DNA from: Streptomyces sp. MMG1533
GTDB lineage: Bacteria > Actinomycetota > Actinomycetes > Streptomycetales > Streptomycetaceae
Reading direction: 5' to 3'
DNA: 57,223 nt
Assembly (NCBI RefSeq): GCF_001279775.1
Contig: NZ_LGDG01000254.1
Location: 1-57,223 of the forward strand
Below the pieces are notes generated by a model. It saw nothing but the letters and a program-made list of their open reading frames with translations. It made no database searches and was not told where the DNA came from. This document shows, piece by piece, positions 1 through 8,932 of this stretch. A program made the position numbers and the translations under genes. Position 1 is the stretch's first letter, and each line of letters opens with the position of its first letter.

Positions 1-1
1 G

Positions 2-868
2 CCGATGTTCGGCTACATGGGCCTGATCGCGGCGACCATCTCCATCGCGGGCCTGTCCGTGACGGTGTGGGCCCACCACATGTACGTCACCGGCGGTGTG
101 CTCCTGCCGTTCTTCTCCTTCATGACGTTCCTCATCGCCGTGCCGACAGGCGTGAAGTTCTTCAACTGGATCGGAACGATGTGGAAGGGGTCCTTGAGTT
201 TCGAGACCCCGATGCTGTGGGCGACCGGCTTCCTGATCACCTTCACCTTCGGTGGTCTGACCGGTGTCATCCTGGCGTCGCCGCCGATGGACTTCCACGT
301 CTCGGACTCGTACTTCGTGGTGGCGCACTTCCACTACGTCGTCTTCGGCACCGTCGTCTTCGCGATGTTCTCCGGCTTCCACTTCTGGTGGCCGAAGATG
401 ACCGGCAAGATGCTCGACGAGCGCCTCGGCAAGATCACCTTCTGGACGCTGTTCATCGGCTTCCACGGCACCTTCCTGGTCCAGCACTGGCTGGGTGCCG
501 AGGGCATGCCCCGTCGTTACGCGGACTACCTCGCCGCCGACGGCTTCACCGCCCTGAACACGATCTCGACGATCAGCTCGTTCCTGCTCGGCCTGTCGAT
601 ACTGCCGTTCATGTACAACGTCTGGAAGACGGCCAAGTACGGCAAGCCGGTCGGTGTCGACGACCCGTGGGGCTACGGCCGCTCGCTCGAGTGGGCGACC
701 TCCTGCCCGCCGCCGCGGCACAACTTCCTCACCCTGCCGCGGATCCGCAGCGAATCCCCGGCGTTCGACCTGCACCACCCCGAGATCGCCGCTCTCGACC
801 AGCTCGAGAACGCGCCTCACGGTGACAAGGCGCTGGCCGGCAACGGCGGCAAGGAGGCCGGCAAGTGA
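2..868 (+). CDS. ctaD: cytochrome c oxidase subunit I, C-terminal part (partial)
   Basis: This is the catalytic haem-copper subunit of the aa3 oxidase, reducing O2 to water at the cytoplasmic membrane. The reading frame is open from the first bases, so the start and roughly the first half lie outside the window. Counting from the ATG at 5, the adjacent His24-His25 in WAHHMYVTG fit the CuB ligand pair. His108 and His110 in VAHFHYVV fit the haem ligands. Several membrane helices follow, then a soluble tail of about 60 residues. It shares GTGA with ctaF, which implies translational coupling. Family assignment is firm; only the truncation limits the annotation. Confidence 0.96.
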   Translation, partial: PMFGYMGLIAATISIAGLSVTVWAHHMYVTGGVLLPFFSFMTFLIAVPTGVKFFNWIGTMWKGSLSFETPMLWATGFLITFTFGGLTGVILASPPMDFHVSDSYFVVAHFHYVVFGTVVFAMFSGFHFWWPKMTGKMLDERLGKITFWTLFIGFHGTFLVQHWLGAEGMPRRYADYLAADGFTALNTISTISSFLLGLSILPFMYNVWKTAKYGKPVGVDDPWGYGRSLEWATSCPPPRHNFLTLPRIRSESPAFDLHHPEIAALDQLENAPHGDKALAGNGGKEAGK

Positions 869-1263
869 AGATCCAGGGCAGGATGTTCATCTGGCTGAGC
901 GTCTTCATGCTCGCCATGGCGATCGTCTACGGCGTGTGGTCGAAGGAGCCGGCCGGCACCACGGCCCTCTTCCTGGCCTTCGGTCTGTCCATCATGATCG
1001 GCTTCTACCTGGGCTTCACGGCCCGGCGGGTCGACGCGGGTGCGCAGGACAACAAGGAGGCCGACGTCGCGGACGACGCCGGCGAGGTCGGGTTCTTCAG
1101 CCCGCACAGCTGGCAGCCGCTCTCCCTCGCGGTCGGCGGCGCGCTCGCCTTCCTGTCGGTCGCGATCGGCTGGTGGCTGATGTACTTCTCGGCGCCGCTG
1201 ATCCTGGTCGGTCTGTGGGGCTGGGTCTTCGAGTACTACCGCGGTGAGAACCGCACCCAGTAG
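865..1263 (+). CDS. ctaF: cytochrome c oxidase subunit IV (actinobacterial CtaF)
   Basis: This is a small membrane subunit of the actinobacterial aa3 oxidase, 132 residues long with about four hydrophobic helices: two near the N-terminus (about 8-26 and 30-50) and two after a charged loop (about 90-125). The start is a GTG whose last bases overlap the ctaD stop codon (GTGA), so the two genes are probably one translational unit. A strong terminator follows at 1279-1323. The call rests on its position directly after ctaD, its size and its hydrophobic pattern, all typical of Streptomyces and mycobacterial CtaF. Confidence 0.92.
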   Translation: MKIQGRMFIWLSVFMLAMAIVYGVWSKEPAGTTALFLAFGLSIMIGFYLGFTARRVDAGAQDNKEADVADDAGEVGFFSPHSWQPLSLAVGGALAFLSVAIGWWLMYFSAPLILVGLWGWVFEYYRGENRTQ

Positions 1264-1278
1264 CACGAGCTGAGCTCT

Positions 1279-1323
1279 CAGGAGCCCGGACACTCCGTCA
1301 GGAGCGTCCGGGCTCCTGCTTTT
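1279..1323 (+). terminator. intrinsic terminator after ctaDF
   Basis: A perfect 12-bp stem (AGGAGCCCGGAC at 1280-1291 with its complement at 1306-1317) continues inside, past one A-C mismatch, into CTCC/GGAG with a GTCA loop. It is followed by GCTTTT. This is a good Rho-independent terminator for the ctaD-ctaF transcript. Confidence 0.85.
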
Positions 1324-1381
1324 GCCGCAATGCGGATCACTCGTAAGAGTCACCCAGCGCGCCGCGCTTGACGAAGCTCCC

Positions 1382-1387
1382 TAGCGT
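1382..1387 (+). promoter_or_regulatory. candidate -10 element of a leaderless L,D-transpeptidase gene
   Basis: TAGCGT fits the streptomycete TANNNT pattern and ends 6 nt before the ATG at 1394. No good Shine-Dalgarno sequence lies between. No convincing -35 hexamer is visible at 17-18 nt. Confidence 0.45.
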
Positions 1388-1393
1388 GAAGTC

Positions 1394-2659
1394 ATGAGCC
1401 AAGAACCCCGCACCCGTACCGTCGTCAGCTGCACGCTGCTGGTGATCGCCCTCGGCGCGGGCGTCACCGCCTGCGGCAGCGACGGCGACCCGCTGTCCGC
1501 CGCGCCGTACGACGCGACGGACCAGATCTCCTTCAACGGCCCCACCGGAGAAGGCAAGAAGGCAGACCCGGACAAACCCCTGGAGGTCACCGCCGAGGAC
1601 GACGACGGCCGCATCACGGACGTCACGGCCAGGGACGCGGCAGGACGGTACCTGGCGGGCGAACTCTCCGCCGACGGTGGCCGCTGGCACAGCACCACCC
1701 CGCTGGCCGCCAACGCCCACTACACGGTCCGGGTGAGCACCGAGGACGAGGACGGGGCGCCCGGCCGCCGGGTCCTCGAATTCGAGACGAGCAAGCCCCT
1801 CACCAAGAAGCGCCTGAAGGTGACCTTCGGGCCCAAGACGGGCACCTACGGCGTCGGCCAGCCCATCACGGCCAAACTGAGCAAGCCGATCAAGGACAAG
1901 GCCCAGCGGGCCGTCGTCGAGCGCGCCCTCAAGGTCGACTCCATGCCCGCCGCGGACGGCGGCGGCTGGCACTGGGTGAACAACAAGGAACTCCACTACC
2001 GCCCCAAGGAGTACTGGCCCGCCCACGCCACCATCCAGGTCCGCAGCAACCTGGAGGGCATCAAGATCGGTGACCGACTGTGGGGCGGCAAGGCGAAGCC
2101 CCTGAAGATCACCACGGGTGACAGTGTCATCGCGGTGACCGACGCCTCGACCCACGCGATGACGGTCTACAGGAACGGCGAGGTGATCAAGCAGATCCCC
2201 GTCACCACCGGCAAGCCCGGCTTCGACACCCGCAACGGCGTCAAGGTCGTACTGGCCAAGGAGTACTTCGTACGCATGCGCGGCACCAGCATCGGCATCG
2301 CCGAGGGCTCCGCGGAGTCGTACGACCTCCCCGTCTACTACGCCACCCGCGTCACCTGGAGCGGCGAGTACGTCCACGCCGCCCCCTGGTCCGTCGGCTC
2401 CCAGGGCTACGCCAACGTCAGCCACGGCTGCACCGGCATGAGCACCGCCAACGCCGCCTGGTTCTTCGAGACCGTCCGCGAGGGCGACCTCGTCAAGGTC
2501 ATCAACTCGAACGGCAACACCATGGAGAGCTTCGGCAACGGCTTCGGCGACTGGAACCTCGCCTGGAAGAACTGGCGCGACGGCAGCGCCCTGCTCGCGG
2601 GCAACCCCGAGGGCCCCGGCCCGGAGGAAGCGGCAAGGCTGCGGCCGGCGGCCGTGTGA
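1394..2659 (+). CDS. L,D-transpeptidase lipoprotein (Ig-like domains plus YkuD)
   Basis: This predicted extracellular, membrane-anchored enzyme would form 3-3 peptidoglycan cross-links. It has 421 residues. The N-terminus is a lipoprotein signal (hydrophobic stretch then GVTAC, lipobox Cys about residue 27). Ig-like all-beta domains follow, then a C-terminal YkuD domain with the catalytic motif SHGCTGMS (His344, Cys346). No strong Shine-Dalgarno sequence precedes the ATG, but TAGCGT ends 6 nt upstream, which suggests a leaderless transcript. It sits between the cta and qcr segments without an obvious functional link to respiration. The exact cross-linking specificity is inferred from the family. 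Confidence 0.9.
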   Translation: MSQEPRTRTVVSCTLLVIALGAGVTACGSDGDPLSAAPYDATDQISFNGPTGEGKKADPDKPLEVTAEDDDGRITDVTARDAAGRYLAGELSADGGRWHSTTPLAANAHYTVRVSTEDEDGAPGRRVLEFETSKPLTKKRLKVTFGPKTGTYGVGQPITAKLSKPIKDKAQRAVVERALKVDSMPAADGGGWHWVNNKELHYRPKEYWPAHATIQVRSNLEGIKIGDRLWGGKAKPLKITTGDSVIAVTDASTHAMTVYRNGEVIKQIPVTTGKPGFDTRNGVKVVLAKEYFVRMRGTSIGIAEGSAESYDLPVYYATRVTWSGEYVHAAPWSVGSQGYANVSHGCTGMSTANAAWFFETVREGDLVKVINSNGNTMESFGNGFGDWNLAWKNWRDGSALLAGNPEGPGPEEAARLRPAAV

Positions 2660-2761
2660 GCCCCCAGGGGTGCGGGTCCTGATCGACATGCGGCTCCGCC
2701 GCGTGGGCGCGACAAGCCGCAACAGGCCCGCAGCCGCCGGACCACGGCCCGAAGCGAGCTC
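2660..2761. repeat. dispersed Streptomyces hairpin repeat, copy 1
   Basis: The gap between two convergent genes contains GCGGCTCCGCCGCGTGGGCG followed by CGACAAGCCGC. The same sequence, nearly base for base, occurs again at about 31790-31824. The core forms a hairpin at 2688-2704 with a TCC loop. Such units are common in gaps of Streptomyces chromosomes (recalled, not searched). Here it may act as a terminator for either side. Confidence 0.7.
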
Positions 2762-3163
2762 CTAGGCGCTCAGAGCCTTCCGCTCGCGCAACAAGGAAGC
2801 CAAGGCCGCCGCGAACTCCACCGGATCCACCGGCAGCGTCACAGCCGCCTCCGCACGGCTCCATGTGGCCAGCCACGCATCCTGCGGCCGCCCGATCAGC
2901 AGCAGCACCGGCGGGCAGTTGAAGATCTCGTCCTTGATCTGCCGGCAGATCCCCATGCCCCCCATGGGCACGGCCTCGCCGTCCAGGACACAGACGTCGA
3001 TGCCGCCCTTGTCCAGCTCCTTGAGCACGGCCGCCGGGGTCGCACACTCCAGGAACTCCACCACAGGGACATCGGGAGCGGGCCTGCGCCCGGTGGCCAA
3101 CCGCACCTGCTCGCGGGTGTTGGAGTCGTCGCTGTAGACCAGCACCGTGGCGGTCGGCTGCAT
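2762..3163 (-). CDS. stand-alone pseudo-receiver (response-regulator-like) protein
   Basis: The 133-residue protein has only a receiver-like fold, with no output domain. Acidic residues Asp12-Asp13 and the phospho-acceptor position Asp61 (VCVLDGEAVPMGG) are present. The conserved Lys before the cis-Pro is replaced (TLPVDP where K-P is expected), so classical phosphorylation signalling is doubtful. The start is supported by GGAGG 5-6 nt upstream on this strand. It is divergent from ctaE across about 190 bp and convergent with the transpeptidase gene. Its conserved position beside oxidase genes hints at a role in respiration, but that is inference only. Confidence 0.75.
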   Translation of the reverse strand: MQPTATVLVYSDDSNTREQVRLATGRRPAPDVPVVEFLECATPAAVLKELDKGGIDVCVLDGEAVPMGGMGICRQIKDEIFNCPPVLLLIGRPQDAWLATWSRAEAAVTLPVDPVEFAAALASLLRERKALSA

Positions 3164-3341
3164 GCTTCCTCCGGGACGTCAGCGTCGTACGGCCAAAGAC
3201 GGGCGGAGCCCGATGCGGCGGATGCTACTCCCTTGAACTCCCCGTCAACACCTGTTGGAACATGGCTTCGATGGGCCATACGGGCAGTGCGCGAGCTGCG
3301 AACACTCCGAACGGCACCCCCCGTAGTGAGGGCGGGATAAG

Positions 3342-3362
3342 CGACCGACATAATGTCGGTCG
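3342..3362. promoter_or_regulatory. perfect palindrome spanning the ctaE start codon
   Basis: CGACCGACAT at 3342-3351 and its exact complement ATGTCGGTCG at 3353-3362 flank a single A. The second arm begins with the ctaE ATG. It could be an operator, or an RNA hairpin that hides the start codon. It could also be partly forced by coding sequence. Confidence 0.5.
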
Positions 3363-3973
3363 TGGCGACAGCAACGACAGTAGAAACCGGGCACGCGCAC
3401 CCGTCGGTCAACCGGCCGAACCTCACCAGCGTCGGAACCATCATCTGGCTGAGTTCCGAGCTGATGTTCTTCGCGGCCCTCTTCGCGATGTACTTCACCC
3501 TGCGATCGGTGACCGGTCCCGACCACTGGAAGGAAATGGCGCACGCCCTGAACCTTCCGTTCTCGGCGACCAACACCACGATCCTGGTGCTCTCCTCCCT
3601 CACCTGCCAGCTCGGCGTGTTCGCCGCCGAGCGCGGTGATGTGAAGAAGCTCCGGATGTGGTTCATCGTCACCTTCATCATGGGTGCGATCTTCATCGGC
3701 GGTCAGGTGTACGAGTACACCGAGCTGGTCAAGAAGGACGGGCTCTCGCTCTCCTCGGACCCCTACGGCTCGGTCTTCTACCTGACCACCGGCTTCCACG
3801 GCCTGCACGTGACGGGCGGCCTCATCGCCTTCCTGTTCGTCCTCGGCCGCACCTACGCGGCGAAGAGGTTCACCCACGAGCAGGCGACCGCGGCCATCGT
3901 CGTGTCCTACTACTGGCACTTCGTCGATGTCGTCTGGATCGGCCTTTTTGCCACGATCTATTTGATCAAGTAG
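3353..3973 (+). CDS. ctaE: cytochrome c oxidase subunit III
   Basis: Subunit III of the aa3 oxidase, 206 residues with about five transmembrane helices, stabilises the catalytic core in the membrane. Recognisable features are the [18 protein letters not shown] helix near residues 30-50 and the C-terminal [18 protein letters not shown] signature of heme-copper oxidase subunit III. The ATG at 3353 lies inside a perfect palindrome; a GTG at 3362 is an in-frame alternative. The qcrCAB genes follow 63 bp downstream in the same direction, the usual actinobacterial order, so ctaE-qcrCAB is probably one transcript serving the bcc-aa3 supercomplex. Confidence 0.96.
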   Translation: MSVVATATTVETGHAHPSVNRPNLTSVGTIIWLSSELMFFAALFAMYFTLRSVTGPDHWKEMAHALNLPFSATNTTILVLSSLTCQLGVFAAERGDVKKLRMWFIVTFIMGAIFIGGQVYEYTELVKKDGLSLSSDPYGSVFYLTTGFHGLHVTGGLIAFLFVLGRTYAAKRFTHEQATAAIVVSYYWHFVDVVWIGLFATIYLIK

Positions 3974-4036
3974 CCGGGCCCGCTCCCGCACCTTCCAGAA
4001 GCATCGACGCAGAAGATCCTGACACCGGAGTAATCC

Positions 4037-4846
4037 GTGAAAAAGCTCTCCGCACGACGACGCCACCCGTTGGCGGCGGTCGTCGTCCTACTCCTCGCGC
4101 TGGCATGCACCGGGGGGCTGTACGTCCTGCTCGCACCCACGAGCAAGGCGCAGGCAGATGAAACCGCCCAGTCCCTGGCCATCGACGAGGGCAAGAAGCT
4201 CTACGCCGTCGGCTGCGCCAGCTGCCACGGCACCGGTGGTCAGGGCACCACTGACGGTCCGAGCCTCGTGGGCGTGGGCGCCGCGGCCGTCGACTTCCAG
4301 GTCGGCACCGGCCGTATGCCGGCCCAGCAGCCCGGGGCGCAGGTCCCGAAGAAGAAGGTCATCTACACGCAGGCCGAGATCGACCAGCTCGCGGCGTACA
4401 TCTCCTCGCTGGGTGCCGGTCCGAACGTGCCGACCGAGGCGCAGTACGGCCCCGAGGGTGCCGACATCGCCAAGGGCGGCGAGTTGTTCCGCACCAACTG
4501 CGCGCAGTGCCACAACTTCACCGGCAAGGGTGGCGCGCTGACGCACGGCAAGTTCGCTCCCGACCTCGAGGGCGTCGACCCGAAGCACATCTACGAGGCC
4601 ATGCAGACCGGCCCGCAGAACATGCCATCCTTCCCCGACACCACACTGTCGGAGCAGAACAAGAAGGACATCATCGCGTACCTCGACGCGGTCAACGGCG
4701 ACGACACCGAGAGCCCCGGCGGCCTTGAGCTGGGCGGACTCGGTCCGGTCAGCGAGGGCCTGTTCGGCTGGATTTTCGGACTCGGCGCGCTGATCGCGGT
4801 CGCCGTCTGGGTCGCCGCTCGGACCGCAAAGGCCAAGAAGTCATGA
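4037..4846 (+). CDS. qcrC: menaquinol-cytochrome c reductase, di-haem cytochrome cc subunit
   Basis: This 269-residue protein carries electrons from the bc1 core directly to the aa3 oxidase, replacing a soluble cytochrome c. Two CXXCH haem-attachment sites are visible, CASCH at 60-64 and CAQCH at 155-159, each in its own cytochrome c domain. An N-terminal membrane segment (about 11-33) exports the domains to the outside, and a C-terminal helix (about 240-262) anchors them. This two-haem architecture is typical of actinobacterial QcrC. The stop codon overlaps the qcrA start (ATGA), indicating coupled translation. Confidence 0.97.
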   Translation: MKKLSARRRHPLAAVVVLLLALACTGGLYVLLAPTSKAQADETAQSLAIDEGKKLYAVGCASCHGTGGQGTTDGPSLVGVGAAAVDFQVGTGRMPAQQPGAQVPKKKVIYTQAEIDQLAAYISSLGAGPNVPTEAQYGPEGADIAKGGELFRTNCAQCHNFTGKGGALTHGKFAPDLEGVDPKHIYEAMQTGPQNMPSFPDTTLSEQNKKDIIAYLDAVNGDDTESPGGLELGGLGPVSEGLFGWIFGLGALIAVAVWVAARTAKAKKS

Positions 4847-5901
4847 GTAGCCAAGACATTCCAGAAGAGAACCTGCCCGTTGAGCAGGACCACGCGCAGG
4901 GTGCCGTAGGCGTCGCGGACGAGAAGAACCCGTTCGCCGACCCCGGGCTCCCGCCCCACGAGCACCGCATCCAGGACATCGACGAGCGGGCCGCCAGGCG
5001 GTCCGAGCGCACGGTCGCCATGATGTTCGTGCTGTCGATGCTGGCCACCGTGGGCTTCATCGCCTCGTACGTGGCGATCCCGCACGACCGGGCGATCTAC
5101 GTCTTCCCGATCGGGCACATCAACGCGCTGAACTTCGCCCTGGGCCTGACCCTCGGTGCGGCGCTGTTCCTGATCGGGGCGGGCGCGGTCCACTGGGCCC
5201 GCACCCTGATGTCCGACGAGGAGATCGCCGACGAGCGGCACGCGATCGAGGCGACGCCCGAGGTCAAGGCCAAGGTCATGGCCGACTTCAAGCAGGGCGC
5301 CAAGGAGTCCGCGCTCGGCCGTCGCAAGCTGATCCGCAACACGATGTTCGGCGCGCTGGCCCTGTTCCCGCTCTCCGGCGTGATGCTGCTGCGCGACCTC
5401 GGTCCGCTGCCCGGCACCAAGCTGCGCCACACCCTGTGGTCCAAGGGCAAGCTGCTCGTCAACATGAACACCAACGAGCCGCTGCGCGCCTCCGACGTCG
5501 CGGTCGGCTCGCTGACCTTCGCCAAGCCCGAGGGCCTGGAGGAGCACGACGAGGAGTTCCAGACCGAGATCGCCAAGGCGGCCCTGATGATCGTCCGGAT
5601 CCAGCCGGACAACATCAAGGACAAGCGCGAACTCGAGTGGTCGCACGAGGGCATCGTGGCGTACTCGAAGATCTGCACCCACGTCGGCTGCCCGATCTCG
5701 CTGTACGAGCAGCAGACGCACCACGTGCTGTGCCCCTGCCACCAGTCCACCTTCGACCTCTCCGACGGTGCCCGGGTGATCTTCGGCCCCGCCGGTCACG
5801 CCCTGCCGCAGCTGCGCATCGGTGTGAACGACGAGGGCTACCTCGAGGCGCTCGGCGACTTCGATGAGCCCGTCGGTCCTGCTTTCTGGGAGCGCGGATG
5901 A
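4843..5901 (+). CDS. qcrA: menaquinol-cytochrome c reductase Rieske iron-sulfur subunit
   Basis: The Rieske subunit takes the first electron from menaquinol. It has 352 residues, longer than mitochondrial or proteobacterial Rieske proteins because of the actinobacterial N-terminal extension with three membrane helices (about 60-80, 90-115 and 165-185). The [2Fe-2S] ligands are in CTHVGC (278-283) and CPCHQS (297-302), so Cys278, His280, Cys297 and His300 are ligands, and Cys283 and Cys299 can form the usual disulfide. ATGA overlaps at both ends couple it to qcrC and qcrB. Confidence 0.97.
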   Translation: MSSQDIPEENLPVEQDHAQGAVGVADEKNPFADPGLPPHEHRIQDIDERAARRSERTVAMMFVLSMLATVGFIASYVAIPHDRAIYVFPIGHINALNFALGLTLGAALFLIGAGAVHWARTLMSDEEIADERHAIEATPEVKAKVMADFKQGAKESALGRRKLIRNTMFGALALFPLSGVMLLRDLGPLPGTKLRHTLWSKGKLLVNMNTNEPLRASDVAVGSLTFAKPEGLEEHDEEFQTEIAKAALMIVRIQPDNIKDKRELEWSHEGIVAYSKICTHVGCPISLYEQQTHHVLCPCHQSTFDLSDGARVIFGPAGHALPQLRIGVNDEGYLEALGDFDEPVGPAFWERG

Positions 5902-7538
5902 GCACTGAGAAGACCACCACGGACTCGCGCTCGCGCGAGAAGGCGCCCGCCGGCGAGCGGGTCGCCGACTGGGCCGACGGCCGCCTGGGGATCTACTCCC
6001 TGGCCAAGGCCAACATGCGCAAGATCTTCCCCGACCACTGGTCGTTCATGTTGGGTGAGGTCTGCCTCTACAGCTTCATCATCATCATCCTCACGGGTGT
6101 GTACCTGACGCTGTTCTTCCACCCGTCGATGAACGAGGTGGAGTACCACGGCAGCTACGTCCCGCTGCAGGGACAGCTGATGTCCGAGGCGTTCAACTCG
6201 ACCATGCACATCTCCTTCGATGTGCGCGGTGGTCTGCTGATCCGGCAGATCCACCACTGGGCGGCGCTGATCTTCCTCGCCGGCATGTTCGTGCACATGA
6301 TGCGCGTGTTCTTCACGGGTGCGTTCCGCAAGCCGCGTGAGGTCAACTGGCTGTTCGGCTTCCTGCTGTTCGTCCTGGGCATGTTCACCGGCTTCACCGG
6401 TTACTCGCTCCCGGACGACCTGCTCTCCGGCACCGGTGTCCGCTTCATGGAGGGCGCGGTCCTGTCCGTGCCGATCGTCGGCACGTACCTGTCGTTCTTC
6501 CTCTTCGGCGGAGAGTTCCCGGGCGGCGACTTCGTGGCCCGCTTCTACTCGATCCACGTTCTGCTGCTGCCGGGCATCATGCTCGGTCTGGTGGTCGGCC
6601 ACCTGATCCTGGTCTTCTACCACAAGCACACCCAGTTCGCGGGCCCCGGCAAGACGAACAAGAACGTCGTCGGCATGCCGCTGCTTCCGGTGTACATGGC
6701 CAAGGCCGGAGGCTTCTTCTTCCTGGTCTTCGGTGTCATCGCGGCCATCGCGGCGATCGCCTCCATCAACCCGATCTGGGCCATGGGTCCCTACCGGCCG
6801 GACCAGGTGTCCACCGGCGCCCAGCCCGACTGGTACATGGGCTTCTCCGAGGGCCTGATCCGTGTGATGCCGGGCTGGGAGATCAACTTCTGGGGCCACA
6901 CGCTCGTCCTGGGTGTGTTCATCCCGCTGATGATCTTCCCGCTGGTCCTGGTCGCGATCGCGGTCTACCCGTTCATCGAGTCCTGGGTCACCGGCGACAA
7001 GCGCGAGCACCACATCCTGGACCGCCCGCGCAACGTGCCGACGCGTACGGCCTTCGGCGTCGCGTGGATCACCTGGTACATGGTGCTGCTGATCGGTGGT
7101 GGAAACGACCTCTGGGCCACCCACTTCCACCTGTCGATCAACGCCATCACCTGGTTCGTCCGGATCGCGTTCTTCGTCGCCCCGGTCATCGCGTTCGTCA
7201 TCACCAAGCGGATCTGCCTCGGCCTCCAGCGCCGGGACAAGGACAAGGTGCTGCACGGCCGCGAGTCGGGCATCATCAAGCGCCTGCCGCACGGTGAGTT
7301 CATCGAGGTCCACGAGCCGCTCAGCCAGGACGCGCTGCACACGCTCACCGCGCACGAGCAGTACAAGCCGGCCGAGATCGGCCCGACGGTCGACGAGAAC
7401 GGCGTCGAGCGCAAGGTGAAGGGCTCCGAGAAGCTGCGCGCCAAGCTCAGCGAGGCGTACTACGGCGAGGAAGCCCAGATCCCCAAGCCGACCGTCGAGG
7501 AGTACAAGGAGATCACGAGCGGCCACGGCCACCACTGA
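5898..7538 (+). CDS. qcrB: menaquinol-cytochrome c reductase cytochrome b subunit
   Basis: This is the membrane-embedded subunit with two b haems and the menaquinol sites of the bcc complex. It has 546 residues: the N-terminal four-helix haem bundle (with QIHHWAALIF and FYSIHVLLLPG carrying expected haem-ligand histidines), further helices to about residue 440, and a long hydrophilic C-terminal tail of about 110 residues typical of actinobacterial QcrB. The start codon overlaps the qcrA stop (ATGA). A strong terminator at 7564-7598 ends the operon. Confidence 0.97.
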   Translation: MSTEKTTTDSRSREKAPAGERVADWADGRLGIYSLAKANMRKIFPDHWSFMLGEVCLYSFIIIILTGVYLTLFFHPSMNEVEYHGSYVPLQGQLMSEAFNSTMHISFDVRGGLLIRQIHHWAALIFLAGMFVHMMRVFFTGAFRKPREVNWLFGFLLFVLGMFTGFTGYSLPDDLLSGTGVRFMEGAVLSVPIVGTYLSFFLFGGEFPGGDFVARFYSIHVLLLPGIMLGLVVGHLILVFYHKHTQFAGPGKTNKNVVGMPLLPVYMAKAGGFFFLVFGVIAAIAAIASINPIWAMGPYRPDQVSTGAQPDWYMGFSEGLIRVMPGWEINFWGHTLVLGVFIPLMIFPLVLVAIAVYPFIESWVTGDKREHHILDRPRNVPTRTAFGVAWITWYMVLLIGGGNDLWATHFHLSINAITWFVRIAFFVAPVIAFVITKRICLGLQRRDKDKVLHGRESGIIKRLPHGEFIEVHEPLSQDALHTLTAHEQYKPAEIGPTVDENGVERKVKGSEKLRAKLSEAYYGEEAQIPKPTVEEYKEITSGHGHH

Positions 7539-7563
7539 TCGCTGCGCTCGCCACGCGCGGTAG

Positions 7564-7598
7564 AAGGGCCCCGTCCGAACACCGGACGGGGCCCTTTG
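7564..7598 (+). terminator. intrinsic terminator after qcrCAB
   Basis: A perfect 14-bp stem (AAGGGCCCCGTCCG at 7564-7577 with its complement at 7583-7596) has an AACAC loop and runs into TTTG. It separates the respiratory operon from trpD. Confidence 0.88.
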
Positions 7599-7615
7599 CC
7601 GTGCCCGTCGCTGGA

Positions 7616-7656
7616 TAGGGTGGACCCGTTGAGACTCGCGTCCCGTTGTACGGGAC
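7616..7656 (+). promoter_or_regulatory. trpD promoter -10 and 5' UTR hairpin
   Basis: TAGGGT at 7616-7621 is a typical -10 hexamer. The following leader contains a hairpin (GTCCCG at 7640-7645, CGGGAC at 7651-7656, loop TTGTA) just before the AGGAG ribosome site at 7664-7668. No leader peptide with Trp codons was seen. Confidence 0.5.
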
Positions 7657-7674
7657 CACACCCAGGAGCGGCTT

Positions 7675-8739
7675 ATGAGCGCTGTGACCACCGCTGGAGG
7701 CGACACCGCGGCGGACCGTTCCTGGCCCGAGGTACTGAGCGCACTGCTCGCCGGTCGGGACCTGAGCGCCGGCGACACCGCGTGGGCGATGGACCGCTTC
7801 ATGAGCGGCGAGGCCTCGGACGCCCAGATCGCGGGCTTCATGGTGGCGCTGCGGGCCAAGGGAGAGACGGTCGAGGAGATCACCGGCCTCGTCGAGGCGA
7901 TGTACGCGCACGCGCAGCCGCTGCACATCCCGGGGCCGGCGGTCGACATCGTCGGTACGGGCGGCGACCGGGCCAAGACGGTCAACATCTCGACGATGTC
8001 CGCCATCGTGATCGCGGGCACCGGGGCGAAGGTCGTCAAGCACGGCAACCGGGCGTCGTCCTCGGCCAGCGGGTCGTCCGACGTGCTGGAGAAGCTCGGC
8101 ATCAACCTGGACCTGTCGCCCGACGGGGTCGCGCGAGTGGTGGAGGAGGCCGGGATCACCTTCTGCTTCGCGGCCAAGTTCCATCCCTCGATGCGGTTCG
8201 TCGGCGGGGTCCGGCGGGACCTGGGGATTCCGACCTCCTTCAACCTCCTCGGTCCGCTGACCAACCCGGCCAAGGTCACCGCCTCGGCGATCGGCTGCTT
8301 CGACACCCGGATGGCGGGGCTCATCGCCGGTGTACTGGCCGAGCGCGGCTCGTCGGCGCTGGTGTTCCGCGGCGACGACGGCCTCGACGAGCTGACGACC
8401 ACGGCCACCTCCCGGGTGTGGGTCGTCCGCGACGGCAAGGTCGCCGAGGAGGCCTTCGACCCGCGGGACGTCGGCCTCGAACTGGTGCCGGTGGAGGCCC
8501 TGCGGGGCGCGGACTCCTCGTACAACGCGGAGGTCGCCCGACGGCTGCTGGACGGCGAGCCGGGTCCGGTGCGGGACGCCGTACTGCTGAACTCCGCTGC
8601 GGCGCTGGTGGCGTTGGAGCCGACCGGGGCGCCGCTGACCGAGCAACTGCGCGCCGGGATGGCGAAGGCGGCGGAGTCGATCGACTCCGGCGCGGCCAAG
8701 CGGACGCTGGAGCGCTGGGTGGCGGCCAGCAACGCGTAG
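7675..8739 (+). CDS. trpD: anthranilate phosphoribosyltransferase
   Basis: TrpD transfers phosphoribose from PRPP to anthranilate, the second step of tryptophan synthesis, in the cytoplasm. The 354-residue length matches the family. The PRPP-binding glycine-rich loop GTGGD is at 94-98, followed by KTVNIST and the conserved [18 protein letters not shown] region around 122-139. The start ATG follows AGGAG at 6-nt spacing. It stands alone, away from other trp genes; the anthranilate synthase in this window is about 31 kb downstream and has its own attenuator. Confidence 0.96.
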   Translation: MSAVTTAGGDTAADRSWPEVLSALLAGRDLSAGDTAWAMDRFMSGEASDAQIAGFMVALRAKGETVEEITGLVEAMYAHAQPLHIPGPAVDIVGTGGDRAKTVNISTMSAIVIAGTGAKVVKHGNRASSSASGSSDVLEKLGINLDLSPDGVARVVEEAGITFCFAAKFHPSMRFVGGVRRDLGIPTSFNLLGPLTNPAKVTASAIGCFDTRMAGLIAGVLAERGSSALVFRGDDGLDELTTTATSRVWVVRDGKVAEEAFDPRDVGLELVPVEALRGADSSYNAEVARRLLDGEPGPVRDAVLLNSAAALVALEPTGAPLTEQLRAGMAKAAESIDSGAAKRTLERWVAASNA

Positions 8740-8776
8740 CGCCCCATGCGGTGATGTCCCGCAATCCGGACACGGG

Positions 8777-8806
8777 TTGCGGGACCACGATCACTTCGCG
8801 TAGGTT
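8777..8806 (+). promoter_or_regulatory. promoter of the SAM-IV riboswitch transcript
   Basis: TTGCGG at 8777-8782, an 18-nt spacer and TAGGTT at 8801-8806 form a good housekeeping-sigma promoter. Transcription would start around 8812-8814, exactly at the 5' strand of the riboswitch P1 helix. Confidence 0.7.
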
Positions 8807-8811
8807 CCTGT

Positions 8812-8932
8812 ACCAGGTCATGAGTGACAGTCATGAGGCCCCGGCCGACTGTCCGGCAACCCTCCGTCCGTGGCGGGGTGCCCCGGGTGAAGACCAGGTC
8901 GTAGGCAGAAAGGCCTACGGCAAGCGCGGACC
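8812..8932 (+). promoter_or_regulatory. SAM-IV riboswitch
   Basis: The aptamer is recognised by the conserved order GGTCATGAGTGACAGTCATG, then GGCCCCGGCC, CCGGCAACC, GGTGCCCCGGGTGAAGACC and a 3' hairpin (GTAGGC at 8901-8906, GCCTAC at 8913-8918) followed by CAAGCG. P1 pairs GGTC 8816-8819 with GACC 8892-8895 and extends past one A-A mismatch. SAM-IV elements are known mainly from actinobacteria, in front of sulfur and methionine genes. It lies in the roughly 370-bp gap before a class V aminotransferase, which it presumably shuts off when SAM is plentiful. Confidence 0.88.
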
